Assembly (NCBI RefSeq): GCF_043641665.1
Contig: NC_092189.1
Location: 12,740,833 to 12,804,832 of the forward strand
Reading direction: 5' to 3'
DNA from: Enoplosus armatus
Taxonomy: Eukaryota; Chordata; Actinopteri; Centrarchiformes; Enoplosidae
DNA length: 64,000 nucleotides
A program made the position numbers and the translations under genes. Under the pieces are notes generated by a model. It was not told the origin of the DNA. It saw only the letters and a list, made by a program, of their open reading frames with translations, and did no database searches. Positions 36,701 to 64,000 of the stretch are shown here, piece by piece. Positions within the stretch are counted from its first letter, which is position 1. Each line of letters begins with the position of its first letter.

Positions 36701-39700
36701 TTTAAAAGCAGTTTAATTCAGTAACATTAGTAAGGAACGCTGTTTGTCTTGAAGTAACTGGTAGCGAGTAAACCAGATTCTTCACAGTGACCGACTTTCC
36801 TCAACAACCGCCCATGTGTTTCATTCTTACCTCTGCTATGAAGGCGTCGTCTTCCTCTTGGACCTGCTCCCTGACGCCTCTCAGTTTCTCCAGAGTCTCC
36901 ATCTGGCCCTGACACTGCTTCCTCTGCTCCGCTCGGCCCAGCACCCGACGCACCAGTACCACCGCCACCTGGAGCAGCACCCGCACCCCTGCACAGAGGA
37001 GAGGGGGGTTGAGAGTGGACAGAGAGGTAGAAATTACATCGGGGGAACAAAGGGTGCTACGTCAGTCAGTCAGTCATATGCTGTTAATTATTTCTGAACA
37101 AATCATTATTCTTCAAATGGTAAATGACCAAAGTTGCACAGTTGTGTGTTTTTAGGCATGCATTATTAGCTAATGTGAATATAAATCATAGTACAACAAA
37201 TAAAGCTAAATAGAAGTACTAGTATTTTTAACCACAGGCAACAGAATCAATGGCACTTTAATCTGATGAAAGGAATTTTCAACTTAAAATGTATTACCTT
37301 TTATACCAAAATATACAAGACAACATAATATAATATATAGATTATTGTATCAAAGAAATTACACGTTTTTTGTTGCCTCCCTTTCAGGAAATAATTGAAT
37401 GTGTGTGACCCTCAGCAGCCTACGTGGGGGATGTACCATAGCAGAAAAAGAGGTCCCAGACTCGGAGCAGTGTGTTGAAGGGCAGGTGACGTGTGAAGAG
37501 ACACATCAGCCAGTCGGTTGCGAACATGAGGGGCTCCACTCCGTGGTGCTGCAGGTGTTTGTGTGCTGCTGGACTCGTCCTTTTTAAGACCCAGGTCAGC
37601 ATGGCTGCGTCGAACAGGACTCCCTCCTAATAGGAGGATACATGCTTAGACAGAGAAACAGAGATCCAAGACATATTTTGTTTTATGGCTCAATGTTTTC
37701 CTAATGGTATGCTTGTTTTGCAGGCCTGCTGTGCACTGACGAAAGGATTTGTGTGCTAATTGAACATTGTCTCAATTTTCTCTATAATGAGTAACAAATT
37801 ACATTTCCAAGAAACTACAAGGAAATGTTCCTGTAAAATAAAGGATCCACACTGCACAATGTTTCTGTGAGTAGGTGATTCATCATCGCCTTAATGAATC
37901 TCTGTGTTGTGTGTTTGCTGAATTGAGGTTATAACCATAGCACAAATTAACAAAAATCAAAAACAAATTCAATTTACTGGCCTACATAAATATTAAATAA
38001 TTGAAAATAAGTGCAGTGCCAGGTACATCGTGTGTATGCATGTGTACATGTGTGCAGGTCCTCACCAGCAGAGGGCTGTAGTATCCAGGCAGGTACTGCT
38101 CACTGATCTGCACTAGACACCAGAAGGCCTCCTGCCAAGGTCGCGTGAGGTGAGATGGCACATAAAATGACAACAAGTCAACATCAGATGCCACAATAGC
38201 TTATTTATGTTCTGGACCAATTTTAAGTATACAGAATTTTGTTAGTTACCCTTATCATTATTATCAGACTTGTTATGCCTCTGAAGCAGTGTTTGTGCTA
38301 AAAAGTATTCTAACAGATAGATGAAACAAGAATCAGTACAGATTCAATGTCTGAAATCTAGATTAATGGAGTGATTTTCAGATGGGTGTGTAGCTTCTTT
38401 ATTGGACAAAGGCTTAACTGCGTTATTGATCGCTACCTCAGCAGGCATGTTCATCAGCAGCACCGCAGCCACAGGCCCCTGTGCCTGGCAGTAACCCTCT
38501 TCTGGTTGGTACTGAGTGTAGGCTTTCAACACTCGGAACAAACCACGCTGCCTACACACACACACACCACAGTCATCAGTCACACAAACCACAAGTTTAA
38601 ACCTCATGACGATGATCTTTACAGCTATCAGCTTGTGAACAGAAACAAGTAGAAGCAGAAATGCTTCCTACCCATGTCCATCCTTGGAAAGGAACATTTC
38701 ATGGAAAGGGAACTGTCGGTCCAGGTCTCTCTCGATCACATCCACCCAGCTCTGCAGGGCGGGCTGTGAGTCCAGATGCTAACACAGAGACAAAACAGTT
38801 TTAGTCACCCATCTACAAACACTACACTATTTGCATTTAATGTTAGGGTTTGTTGTATTTGCTTGATGAATAACATAAACAATTAATTGATTATCAAAAC
38901 TGTGTCAGGGTATTTTCTAATCAATTAATGGACTAAGCACTGGTCCCGCTGGATCCTTTGCACTGAAGCTACTGCACATTCTTACACTGTGATTCAGATG
39001 CTGAAACATATTGTTTAACTCTCCACTGTCCTTGGCTGCTGCTGCTCATTTGAAAGCATTTAGCACAGTGAGTGTTTAGGTTTTCTTGCCTGGTAGTACT
39101 TGTTTTTCTGTGTCATCCTGTCTGTAGCTCCGCACAGCAGAGGCCAGCACTTCGCTCTGAGTGAGGCTGGGATGCCTTTCTGACACTGCACTTTGACCTG
39201 AAGGGACATCAGTGACAGAGACACAGGATCAGCTCAGAGTAGTCACAAACCCACGTCTACATTTCATTGTTGCTAACAGGCTGTCTTCACAGCAGACATA
39301 TTGACTTGCTATAGTAGGAAATGCACAGGTGTTACTAATAACAGTAAAAATGTCCCAGTATGTCATGACAGGGAGCCAGCGTGCACAACACCAGGACCCT
39401 GAAACTGAAGTAGCTAAATGGAATTCAGCCATCATTAATTTTATTGTTTACTGTGCTTTTTCTACTGTGACAGTTTGGAGCTTATTTACACATTAACATA
39501 TTAACGGTGTTCGTACAAAGTCTTCAAATTAAAATGGAGGGTTAAGATGCTTCATTTTAACTGTTATGTTTTCAGAGTTAGGAATATGCTTGAATGAAAA
39601 ATGCTTGATTTTCAACATGTGTTTCATCTACACAATCACTTTGTGTTAGTCACTTTTAATATTGACGTCGTGTCGTATTTGTTTGTCTACTGGTGTCTCG

Positions 39701-41054
39701 GCAAGCGTTAAATAATCATGATCAAAACACACAATCAATCAATATACATTGATTGCTGTGGGTATAAACGGATTCTTCTACTTTCTTCTATTCTATTTTT
39801 TTTCGCAATGGCATTTATTGTAACAATTTAGATGTGATGACAAATTCTTATTTTGGTATCTTGAAAGTGCTTGAATTTCACCCTTAAAAAGCTGCCCTGA
39901 AACAAATCCTGATTTAATGACATCGGGTGTCTAAGATGGGACACACCTTATTGGTCTTCTTCAACAGGATGCGATCCCATTGGCCAATGATATTTATCCA
40001 TTTGGCCTCCCTCTGCCTGACCAACTCAGGGGGTGGGCCCACACTCCTGACACAAAACAGCACACAAAACACCAGGTTAAGCGTTTTAAACATGAAACAA
40101 TCATATCCAATACAAGGACGAGAGCCTTTTTGTGTGTTCTGGACATTGACTGCACAGTATTAAGGCTCGTTTCACTGGAGACCTTCATGTCAGCGTGCAG
40201 CGTTTCTGCCTGCACTTTTGTGTGTTGTCATTATAGAAAGACAGTGCTCTGAAAATCAAGACAGGAAACAGGAAAACCACACGGTAGCAGTCTCCATGGC
40301 AACAGGTCAGGATGTTATCAATGGGGAAGACGGCAGGTAGCAGTTTGTTCAGATGGTCTTATCCTGAATTTACACTGTTATTGTTTGGCCCATGCTTTAC
40401 ATTTAGACTTCTCAAATAAATGGTTTGGAAGCTGTAGCTTTCTTATTAAGACCTTATTAAGATTTTACTAATCGCAGCAGAGTGTTATTTGCCCACTTGG
40501 CTCTGTGTCTTGGATGCAGACACTGCTCTGTCTCATAAAATCGTTGGATTAAAACACTGGTCTTCTGATGTGCGGTCTGTTTAGAAATATGTGGTCTTGC
40601 TTTGCTTCAGGGTACATTAACCTGCAATCCACTAATGGGATAGTTTTTCAGCGTTCAGGGGAACAATTAGTTTTGAATCATTTCTCGTGACACTGGCAGT
40701 CATTTTCATTTTCACCTCTAAAAATCCACCCTAAAACCATAATCTGTGATGAGGAGTCACAAGTAGACATTACTTTTTCATTTTAGTAATCTCAACAACC
40801 ACCTCAGCCTTCATTTGACTTTCTACCATGTGAACTAAATAATAATGTCTCTTTGAAAAGAGAATAAAAACAGAGAACCAGGATACCTGGTTTTGGTACA
40901 AAAGTGGAACTGCTCACCCAGCTGTGGATCCATTGGTCACAATGAAGCCAAACCGGTCTGTCTCAGGTTCCAGACCAAACTCTGACCCTGCATCAGATCC
41001 AGAGCTGTCCTCTTCACCGAGGTTCTTCTGGGCCGGACTCGATGTACTCAACAT
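33735..41054 (-). CDS. tbc1d10c: TBC1 domain family member 10C (carabin), greatly extended
   Basis: Mammalian TBC1D10C/carabin is a GTPase-activating protein that also inhibits calcineurin. Nine minus-strand exons: 41054-40918, 40046-39947, 39197-39090, 38778-38672, 38551-38437, 38131-38066, 37626-37437, 36988-36831 and 36395-33735. They total 1213 residues against about 446 in human. The TBC domain spans about residues 87-300 and keeps both catalytic fingers: IERDLDR (Arg136) and YCQAQ (Gln173). [18 protein letters not shown] and [16 protein letters not shown] are typical of the TBC1D10 group. Exon 9 alone encodes 886 residues, most of it a Glu/Thr/Gln/Ser-rich acidic tract. The carabin-like end returns after it: [22 protein letters not shown] (calcineurin PxIxIT-like, residues about 1107-1112), a Lys/Arg/Glu-rich helix, and [11 protein letters not shown]. 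The exon 3 donor is GC rather than GT. The neighbours rad9a and ndufs8 support the 10C assignment. Confidence 0.93.
33980..36030 (-). repeat. Acidic low-complexity tract within tbc1d10c exon 9
   Basis: The coding sequence is dominated by codons for Glu, Thr, Gln, Ser, Val and Ala, with many ETET, TETE and EEST-like words (for example [16 protein letters not shown]) but no fixed repeat period that I could see. The last third of exon 9 changes to a basic/acidic helix-like run. The reading frame is fully open, so the tract is maintained as protein. Confidence 0.8.
39088..39089 (-). other. Non-canonical GC splice donor of tbc1d10c exon 3
   Basis: The minus strand reads TACCAG then GCAAGA. With this donor the join to exon 4 gives [17 protein letters not shown], in frame and aligned with the TYQELAE region of human TBC1D10C. 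No GT nearby gives a sensible join. CAG followed by GCAAG is the classic GC-AG context. Confidence 0.75.
39345..39440. repeat. Dispersed teleost repeat (CAGGACCCTGAAACTGAAG type)
   Basis: GTCCCAGTATGTCATGACAG and CTGAAACTGAAGTAGCTAAA are shared with a second copy at 49540-49665. It lies in tbc1d10c intron 2. Confidence 0.65.
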
Positions 41055-41585
41055 CTTGCTGGAAGAGCAGATGAGGCTGTCATTATTCAGCATGTGACTG
41101 TGTACTCTATCATCATTGCTATGTAAAGCTGGTGTGGCTCTGCATTACAATGCCTCCTACATGTAGATATATTAAAGTTCAATAACTTAACCCCATCCAA
41201 AAACACTGCTCGGACTGGAGTATGCTTAGTTTATGTTTAGGTTGTTAATGGTAGTACGCACATGTCTTGATGCTGAATAAGAATGTTCTGCTATACTTCA
41301 TAACATTTTAAAAGTACACGCTTTACTACCCGTCTTCAATTCAACCCAAGGTTATGACATCTGCTGGCTCAGTCTTCTTTTTAGCATTAGTGTAAAGTAG
41401 TTTAAATCAACTTTCTTCCTTCCCTCCAACCATAAACATCACCACAACAAGAGGAACGTTGTTAAATCTCTTGAAATATGCTTTTAAATGTAATTACCTT
41501 TTACATTTGCGTCATGTTTGATCACTCGGTTGTTGAAGAGGTGAAGTGTGAGATCCTCCAGTGATGACAGAGGAAGACAAACTTC

Positions 41586-41608
41586 CTCTCTCTCTCTCTC
41601 TCTCTCCC
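41586..41608. repeat. (CT)n microsatellite
   Basis: About 11 CT units upstream of the tbc1d10c start. Confidence 0.85.
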
Positions 41609-42884
41609 CCTCCCTCCCTCTCTCAGTATCAATGCATGGTGTCCCTTAAAAAAACTTCCCCTTTGGCTATAGTTGCAGTAAACATGACTATTTATGGAAT
41701 ATAGTCTTTTCTTAGCTGCCGTGGAAGTGATACTCAATTGCCCAAATATGATTAATCAAACATGACATCAGAATGAGTGATAAATGTATTATACGCTGCT
41801 GATTATGCTGCTTTTACTTGCTGTAGGAAATACTGCAATTATACGTGCCCGAAGGTAATTTAAATAAAGTGGAAAATATCACTAAGAGTGCAATTGTTTT
41901 GCGATATCCTAACTAAGAATGGTAAATTAACGAGGAGCATTTGAATGCAACATAAATACAATTGCGCAGTTCAGGGACCGCTGTCTGCCTGTTGTTGTCG
42001 TTGCTCACCAAAAACTTGTGACAGAGGTACCGTGAAGTCCAGTTTGTGGCAGAGGTAAGTCTGGTTGATGGCGAACTAGTTAGACCTACTGTTGACGATT
42101 ATTTTTAGGCTTCGGGAATAGGGACCATGTTCACCGTATTCTGCTAAATTACCTTAAATTAACTGGCTATTATGGCAGTGACGTTGGTGAGCGATGTGGT
42201 TACGTTATATTATCAAGTCAGGAGTCACAAATTGGTATTACGATCGTACGTAACGTCGGAATAAATTAAAAGTAAAATAAATAACCAAGTAATCGTTTTT
42301 AAGGAAACGGCATGTTTCTGTTATTATGCTGACGGTTATTTTATTTGTAATGAGGCGTCCACGTCATATCGTACATAACAAATTCCGGGCTGCTAAGTAG
42401 CTCATTTAGCGGAAAGGATTGCTCGCGTTCCCACAAACCGGTTGCAAAATGCTGGAAAAACGCTATCGTCAGTATATAGTTATATAAATATGTTTACAGT
42501 CGAATCAGCTAATTAAAATGAGCTATTTATTCTACAGTTTGTTTATCTTCCGTTTCACTTGTGAACATACGCCTACCAATATTTGACGCGGTAATAAATA
42601 TTGTTTATATGGCATGCCTGTTGGAATAATCATGAAGTATTTCCAAAACCGAACTGGACGTGTTCCCGTTCGTCCCATTCTGCCGGCATGCCCTGAATGT
42701 GGCTACTCGTTTACGTAATAGCAGGGATTTGGGACGAGAGATTACAGGATGCTTGTGCTCAATCAGCTGGCAGTCTCCATCCCTCACTCACTCCTCCCTT
42801 GTTTGTAGAGAAGTCTTTTTTTTCTGGTTTGCAAAAGAGGAAGTTTCCTGTTTCCACTGTGTACATTTTAGTTCCTCTTAAGGG

Positions 42885-43075
42885 CGGCATGGTGGTAGTA
42901 GCAGTTAAAGCTGGTCAGAGCGATGAAGTGTCCTTGACAAGTTGCTCCCGACGGAGACCAGCACCTTGTGTGAATGTGTGAGTGAATGAGTGAATGAGAC
43001 TTAGCTGTAAAGCGCTTTGAGAAACCTAGAAGGTTGAAAAGTGCTATATAAGTGAGATCATTTGCCATTTATGTA
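42885..43075 (+). repeat. SINE-like dispersed repeat upstream of ndufs8 exon 2
   Basis: It begins AGGGCGGCATGGTGGTAG and ends GTAAAGCGCTTTGAGAAACC then AAAAGTGCTATATAAGTGAG. Both ends are hallmarks of a very common teleost non-autonomous repeat. The middle is truncated. Confidence 0.7.
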
Positions 43076-43119
43076 AGGGGAACAATTTCAGTATGCTTTT
43101 CACCGTCTTCTCTCCTCAG

Positions 43120-45542
<2,423 letters not shown>

Positions 45543-45900
45543 ACACACTGTTGTATCTGTACACTGCCCGCAAAGATGTGTCATACATAAAAAATGATAT
45601 ATCTTATCATCCTCCTATGCATTAAAGAGATTAAATGTAGCTGTACAGATATTCCAGTGAGTTACATATGAGCAGTGAAGCCTTGCAGCCTCAGATTCTG
45701 TTATAAAAACGCACAAATCATGTCTCATGTTGTAAAGATGGATGATATTGCACTTTATGATGTTGACTGTATGTCTGTAACCCATGTAGTTTATGCACAA
45801 GTTTCTGCTGAACTTTAAAAGTGTGTTTATGTGATGAAATAGGACATTTCTGAAAGGGTATATTTATGTAATGTTGCTGAGGCTATTTAAGATGCTGAAA

Positions 45901-45906
45901 AATAAA
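45901..45906 (+). terminator. ndufs8 poly(A) signal
   Basis: AATAAA about 360 bases after the ndufs8 stop, followed by T/GT-rich sequence. Confidence 0.7.
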
Positions 45907-45949
45907 TCATGTTTTAAAAACTGTTACTTTGTTTCATTAAAGCTGGTGT

Positions 45950-46140
45950 TGAAACAATAGTGGGTTAATTGATTAGTTGATTAACAGAATACTAATTGCC
46001 AATAATTTTGCTGTAACAATGTGAGGATTTGCTGCTTTTCTCTGTTTTATAATGAGCAATTTTCACTATTTTCTGATATCTAGATCAAACAATTGGTTTA
46101 TTGAGAAAGAAATGAGCAGATTTGTCAGTAATCATTAGTT
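45950..46140. repeat. Dispersed teleost repeat (ATCGATTA-type family)
   Basis: It contains TAATTGATTAGTTGATTAAC and GTGAGGATTTGCTGCTTTTC. The second segment recurs at about 53220. It separates ndufs8 from ran. Confidence 0.65.
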
Positions 46141-46369
46141 ACCCTTAAATTTACTCATTTTAAAAAAAAAGAAGTTAACATGGTATTGTCCTACGAGATA
46201 TATAGAAAACATACAGTCAATGGTATAAAACGATACACCTCTGGGTGTGCAGAGGCTAGATTTTCGTATATTCTCTAAATACAAGTGTTTTACGATTAAC
46301 AGACAATGCTGAATCATGGTCTGAATACCATGGTGCATGCACTAAAATTGAATGCGTTTTTACCGCTGC

Positions 46370-46466
46370 GATGGTCACGTGATAAGGGCGGAAACTGACT
46401 CATAGTCCACGCTGAATCTCCCGCGAACGCAGCCATTTACTTCTTTTCTCCCTAGCAGTGACACCG
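46370..46466 (+). promoter_or_regulatory. ran promoter and non-coding first exon
   Basis: An E-box CACGTG lies at 46376-46381, followed by GC-rich sequence (CTCCCGCGAACGCAGCC) and a pyrimidine tract CTTCTTTTCTCCCT. A good donor (ACACCG then GTGAGT) sits after 46466, so this is probably the 5' UTR exon. Ran is a known MYC-responsive gene, which fits an E-box, but use of this site is inference. Confidence 0.5.
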
Positions 46467-47394
46467 GTGAGTCTCTATATTCTTCTCTCATTGCGGGTCG
46501 TTCTTTATTACAAGTTTGTGTGTATCGGGAAAGTCAGTTAAAACATCAGGAAACTTGATGGTATGCTTTGGGTTCATGTGGCGTTGAAAGTGTAGCCACG
46601 TGAGGGTCGAGCAACTAGGTTAGGCCATTGATTTTCTTGTGCTAACTCCCAGCTAACTTAGCCGTTAGCTCGTTGAAAAGAATGGCTTCCATGCCGTGTA
46701 AGCTAACATATTAGCAAGCAGAGCTCTCCCTCATTTCATTGCTTTGTTCTTGAGACCCGCTTATAATTCTCTTAAAGTATATTTACTATTGTTGACTAAA
46801 CTAATCTTGAATGCCTAAAGTCGGCGTGATGAGTGAAGTTTCGTTTTTGGTTAAGTTTGCTATCAACTGCAACATGGAACACATTAGATGGTCTTACAGT
46901 CTAATTGTTCCAGTCGAACAAGAAAAAGTGCGGTCGTATGGCGCACTCTAAACGCTAGTAGCTTTTTAGCTAGCTAGCAACCGCCTGCGTTGAAATACGA
47001 TTTCAGAAGCGAACTTTTTTTTTTCGTACACACTCAATGTGCAGCGTTACATGTTTTTGTTAAACATACAGTTTAATTTGTACATATTCAGACGTTTACG
47101 TAACGGTAACGCCACACGTAAACGTGTCGGAACGGTACCTTGGATAGAATATGCTAGAATTGGGTAATGCTATCGCTAGTCAACAGGCGGTGGAATATAA
47201 CCGTTGGCTGTAATTAAATAGCTCAACGATTCAAAATAACTTGATTGTAACAAACCGTTACCGTTTCAACGTCAAATCGGGTCATATATAACACCACTAG
47301 CTTAACGTTACTGGCGACTGTCTACCGTTAACTTGGCACTCGGGATGATGACGGAGAACGTGCTAACCATCCCGCCTTGTTTTGTTTAAGTTAG

Positions 47395-49069
<1,675 letters not shown>

Positions 49070-49374
49070 CCTGATAGCTAAATTTTCCCTCCCCCATCCA
49101 TGGACAGGAAGTTGTTGGAGTTTTGCCCCCTTTACTGTAAAATCCCTTTTCAGATTTTTTATTTTTGAATTTTTTTGTTTGTTTTAAAACTAAGAAAAAA
49201 ACTTGGTGAAAAAGCTGTGGTTCTAATTTCACTGTTTAAGACACACCCGCCCTAGTGTTGTCGTTGGCATGGCAACGTGCTACTCTTCATCTTCGAGCAC
49301 CCTCCACTGCACTTACCCAGCTCACATAATGCTGTTGTACGGTGTACTGGAAGCACTAAGGGGAGTAAACTTTG

Positions 49375-49380
49375 AATAAA
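49375..49380 (+). terminator. ran poly(A) signal
   Basis: AATAAA (TTTGAATAAAAAGATT) about 300 bases after the ran stop codon. Confidence 0.75.
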
Positions 49381-49439
49381 AAGATTCTCAATATAAGATG
49401 TCTATGTCTGATTTAAATTTTCCTGGACAGCAGTGTCAG

Positions 49440-49665
49440 AAGGGTCGCTAGTTAGTTGAAAGTAGTTCCAGTAAGCCTTTTTTGTGGAAAACATTTAACA
49501 CACAGGTGTTATAACATTAACACCATTGGCTGTTATATTTAAGTGTCCCAGTAAGCCATGACAGTGTGATAATCAGAAAATAACAAATAATGAGCTAGCA
49601 TGCACACTACCATAATCCTGAAACTGAAGCAGCCAGCTAAATTGAATTAATCATCACTTTATTTT
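49440..49665. repeat. Dispersed teleost repeat (CTGAAACTGAAGCAGC type)
   Basis: It contains GTCCCAGTAAGCCATGACAG and CTGAAACTGAAGCAGCCAGC, matching the copy at 39345-39440. Confidence 0.65.
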
Positions 49666-50844
49666 GTACACCTTTATTATAAATGTCAAAACATCTTGTG
49701 AAAAAGGCCTATTGCTGTACAGTATTGGATTTGTAACAGTACCTACAATAGATGGTGAAGTGCTAGATACCATGTATAAACAGTATGGGGAAGATCTCTG
49801 ATAGACAAATGTAAATATATATTGTGCAACCTGAAAACAATTTTTAGTCACCTTTTTTGTATTGGGGCCAAGTCTGACATTTCAAAACCTGGGCAAATGA
49901 AATCAAAACTGCAAGTGAAATGTGGGTCAGTTATTTTGACGAACTTGCCTTCTGCAGATGTTGGTTATGTTATGGACCACTTACATTCAGATGAGATAAA
50001 AGCAGATGTCGTATAGGGGTTAGGCTGGATGTCACAGGAGGCAACTACCCGGGGGTCCCCAAATGTCCCATGTTGACTGTCAATGGGGTTTGGTAAATTT
50101 ACAATAAAGTACAATATCAAAGGCAGATCCTGCATTATTAGCGACTGTGGACATATCTTCTAGAGGGGGAAGTGTGCCTTAATCTAGTTTTCACAGCGTC
50201 ATCATTTTATTATACTTACATGGTGTCTAATCCTAAATAAAATTGTTGACAATCCACTCGCTATCACAAAGTAGTATTACAGTAGTATTACAGTATTAGT
50301 AGTATTACTCCAGTATAGGATTACTGGTTGGGTCTCCAAGCATACAATGATGCGGCCATATGTAGTCTGCTGCGTCTCACTGTACTTGGATGGAGATTGG
50401 AGAAGACGGGGCTCATACACTATACACAGTAGGCGGGGGGCGTCGACAGGAGCCCCCAACGGCCAAAGATTTTCAATCTATTTCCAATCATAGAGGGGGC
50501 TACTGTAATCTGTTTTACACAATGATGGCCACCAGGTGTCAGTGGAGTTCTTTCATTCAGAGCACAGTGGACGTTGTCAACAGGATTACGTAATAGTTTT
50601 ACTCCGCACATTCTTTTCTGTGACGTGAGCCTTCTACAGCCGGTTGCTGCGCGCGTCAACTACATCATATGTCCTCGAGACTGCACCTGCTTTGTGCAAA
50701 ACAGAACAACTTTAGGTCTACGACATGATCACAAAACTGGAAAAAAGACAGCAAAAGCCAGTTCCCACTCAGTTACAAGCTGTGATAAAACGTAGAGCAG
50801 GGGCAAGTGGGAATGAGAGAGAAATATGGTGAGTGAGGAGAGTG

Positions 50845-50902
50845 TGTTTCTATAAATATATCTATATATATGTATATATAGATATAAATATATATATACA
50901 CA
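50845..50902. repeat. Alternating AT-rich tract with self-complementary halves
   Basis: TATAAATATATCTATATATA followed by TGTATATATAGATATAAATA. The two halves are nearly complementary and could fold back. It is a simple-sequence origin rather than a gene. Confidence 0.5.
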
Positions 50903-52249
50903 CTGAACTGTAAACACTATATTCATGTTGATTAGTGCAGTAACTGACTACACTGACACCCCACAACAACAATGCATTTAAAAATATATATTATTTTCTC
51001 TTATCTGACCTGTGAGCACCATGAGTTTTCCCAACTTTATGACTTTAACGCATATTTTAGCTATTGAACAATTCATTCAAATTGGGAGCATGAGGTGGAA
51101 TGTGAAACTCTGCAGTAAAGTGTAGTTAATACATTTACTACCCTACAGACAAAATTAATGAGCTAAATAAGCAAATACAACTGACAAAATGTATGTTGAG
51201 CACCTCTTTAAAAATTCAAAACAACTCTGGCCAGTTTTATTTTGTGTTTTATTGACATTCCTGTGCTGACATTCCTGTGCTGTCAGTCCTGTCAAAGCAC
51301 CTACCTCTATATTCTTCTCTGGGTCCATGCTTTCCTCCTCATAAACTTAGTTTGTCATGGCAACACCTCTCATTGGTTGTGATGGGGTCATTAGATTTGA
51401 ACTTTGGGTATTCTTTTGCTCTTATTTTGTCCCCTTGCAATAGGCCAGAGGAGCCCACTTCGTCTACGTCACACATTTCATCACAAGTGAGCTCGCTGAA
51501 AGGAAGACATCAAGAGAAGACAATGGGTAAAGTACAGATGTATTTGACATGATGTTGTACTTTTGGGTTTGTGGGGAAGAGTAAATATTTCCTATATAAT
51601 TCAGTTGCTTTCTGGGTAAATTTCACATCTACAATCTAAATGGACTGGCTCCAAACCCTGCTTTCATTATCAACCTACCTTGATCTGCTGAGTAAGTGGA
51701 CCCTGCAGTGAGATTATTTTGTAATCTGCTATTTCCAAGGTCACTAATGAACTTTCAATCTCAAATCTTAAACCAACATGGATGGAAAGTCCAGAGTGCT
51801 ACAATTACAATTCCATGACAACTGTTCATCTTTGTTGTCAACCTCAACCGGCTTTCATCATTTTGTTGTTCGACAGTGTGGCACCTTAATTAGATGTGAA
51901 GAAAGACTTTCAATCAGTCTTCATTTCATTTAGATTAATTTGGTTTAATTTGACCTTTAATGACGGGATTTCAATGCATTCAATTTTAAGAGAAGACAGT
52001 GTACTAATTTGCTAATGTACTAATTTTTTAAAAAGTATCAGGGGCAGTGTAGATTGCATTAATTGACAACATGTCAATGTGTCAGATTAAGCCTCATGGC
52101 CTTTTCACTTTATTTCTACGGGTAGGTGAATGCTTAAATAGTTTGAAGTGGTGAATTGGTTTAGGAGAGAAATGTTATTATTCCTACAACACCTGAATGC
52201 ATCATCGGTGCAGGTGGCTCAGGGCGTGGCTTCATCTCCGTGGACAGGG

Positions 52250-52645
52250 ACTTGTTTGCGCATGCGTGAGCCAGAAAAAGTGCGTTTTAGAATGATTACT
52301 GGTGGCCAGAGGAGAGGCAGATTATACGGCTCCACACAACTGTTGTTTTAATCCCCTGGGCGAAGAGATTTAGCAAAGAAAAAACACTGGTTTTAAACCC
52401 AGCAGCCATATTGTATGGAAAAACGACGGAAAGACTCCGCTTTTCAGAAAAAGTCGTTTTCTCAGATACCTCTGTCAAGACTTTTGAGGAGTTTAATTCT
52501 CTTTCTTACTGGCGGTGGGTTTGTGTTGCACAGCTAGTTTGCCAGCTGGCTGAGGAATTCAGAGATTGGGACTACTTTTAGAGCCATTTTACACAATATT
52601 GTGGTGTCTGTTTGGTTTAAAGGTGTTAAATTAACCGTCTAAAAG
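52250..52645 (+). promoter_or_regulatory. stx3 promoter / 5' UTR
   Basis: TTTGCGCATGCGTGAGCC at about 52256 contains an NRF1-type palindrome. No TATA box stands out. The region from here to the ATG at 52646 is open to being a 5' UTR exon; the transcription start cannot be placed. Confidence 0.4.
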
Positions 52646-63999
<11,354 letters not shown>

Positions 64000-64000
64000 C

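Larger units (their letters stand above)
41055..43119. other. Head-to-head region between tbc1d10c and ndufs8
   Basis: Divergent promoters are expected here. A CT microsatellite lies at 41586-41608. A probable non-coding first exon of ndufs8 ends at 42054, where GGCAGAG is followed by the donor GTAAGT. A SINE-like repeat occupies 42885-43075. No further gene was recognised. Confidence 0.55.
49070..52645. other. ran 3' UTR and intergenic region ran-stx3
   Basis: A ran poly(A) signal lies at 49375-49380 and a dispersed repeat at 49440-49665. An AT-rich alternating stretch occurs near 50850-50900. The stx3 promoter and 5' UTR occupy the last 400 or so bases. Nothing else is recognisable; short open frames here have no resemblance to proteins. 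Confidence 0.6.

Noticed and set aside
49900..50600. Possible transposon or gene fragment downstream of ran
   Set aside because: Some moderately complex sequence, but no ORF, inverted ends or homology that I could defend.

Overview
The window is vertebrate nuclear DNA, almost certainly from a percomorph-type teleost fish. Genes are split into short exons with GT-AG introns, CA/TG microsatellites are long and frequent, and the introns carry dispersed repeats that I recognise as common in teleost genomes. Seven protein-coding genes can be read exon by exon. The reading frame stays open across every proposed junction and the summed exon lengths give whole codons. No rRNA, tRNA, CRISPR array, prokaryotic element or intact transposon ORF was seen.

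Layout, left to right. ssrp1 (+, 1461-9629; its first exons lie before the window) encodes the HMG-box subunit of the FACT histone chaperone. p2rx3 (+, 14099-19752) is a 12-exon ATP-gated cation channel. An unrecognised six-exon gene (-, 25901-22217) encodes a 665-residue, largely low-complexity protein with an RVxF-type PP1 docking motif near its C-terminus. rad9a (+, 28016-33229) encodes the 9-1-1 checkpoint clamp subunit. tbc1d10c/carabin (-, 41054-33735) is a Rab-GAP whose last exon is greatly enlarged. ndufs8 (+, 43120-45542) encodes the 8Fe-8S (TYKY) subunit of complex I. ran (+, 47395-49069) encodes the nuclear-transport GTPase, with a non-standard N-terminus. stx3 (+, 52646-63999) encodes syntaxin-3, with duplicated, apparently alternative exons for the second half of the SNARE motif and for the membrane anchor.

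The genes do not form one pathway. Together they look like a conserved chromosomal neighbourhood. From general knowledge, SSRP1, P2RX3, STX3, RAD9A, TBC1D10C and NDUFS8 lie on human 11q12-q13, while paralogues of several (P2RX2/4/7, STX2, RAD9B) and RAN itself lie on 12q24, and TBC1D10A lies on 22q12. A ran gene next to stx3 here mirrors human RAN next to STX2. It may be a whole-genome-duplication copy of Ran that mammals lost.

The most interesting items are the stx3 exon duplication, the ran copy with a changed N-terminus, the giant acidic tail of carabin that still ends in a calcineurin-type docking motif, the uncharacterised PP1-docking protein, dinucleotide tracts sitting directly on 3' splice sites, and a perfect 17-bp hairpin in stx3 intron 1. 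I found no wholly new biological system.
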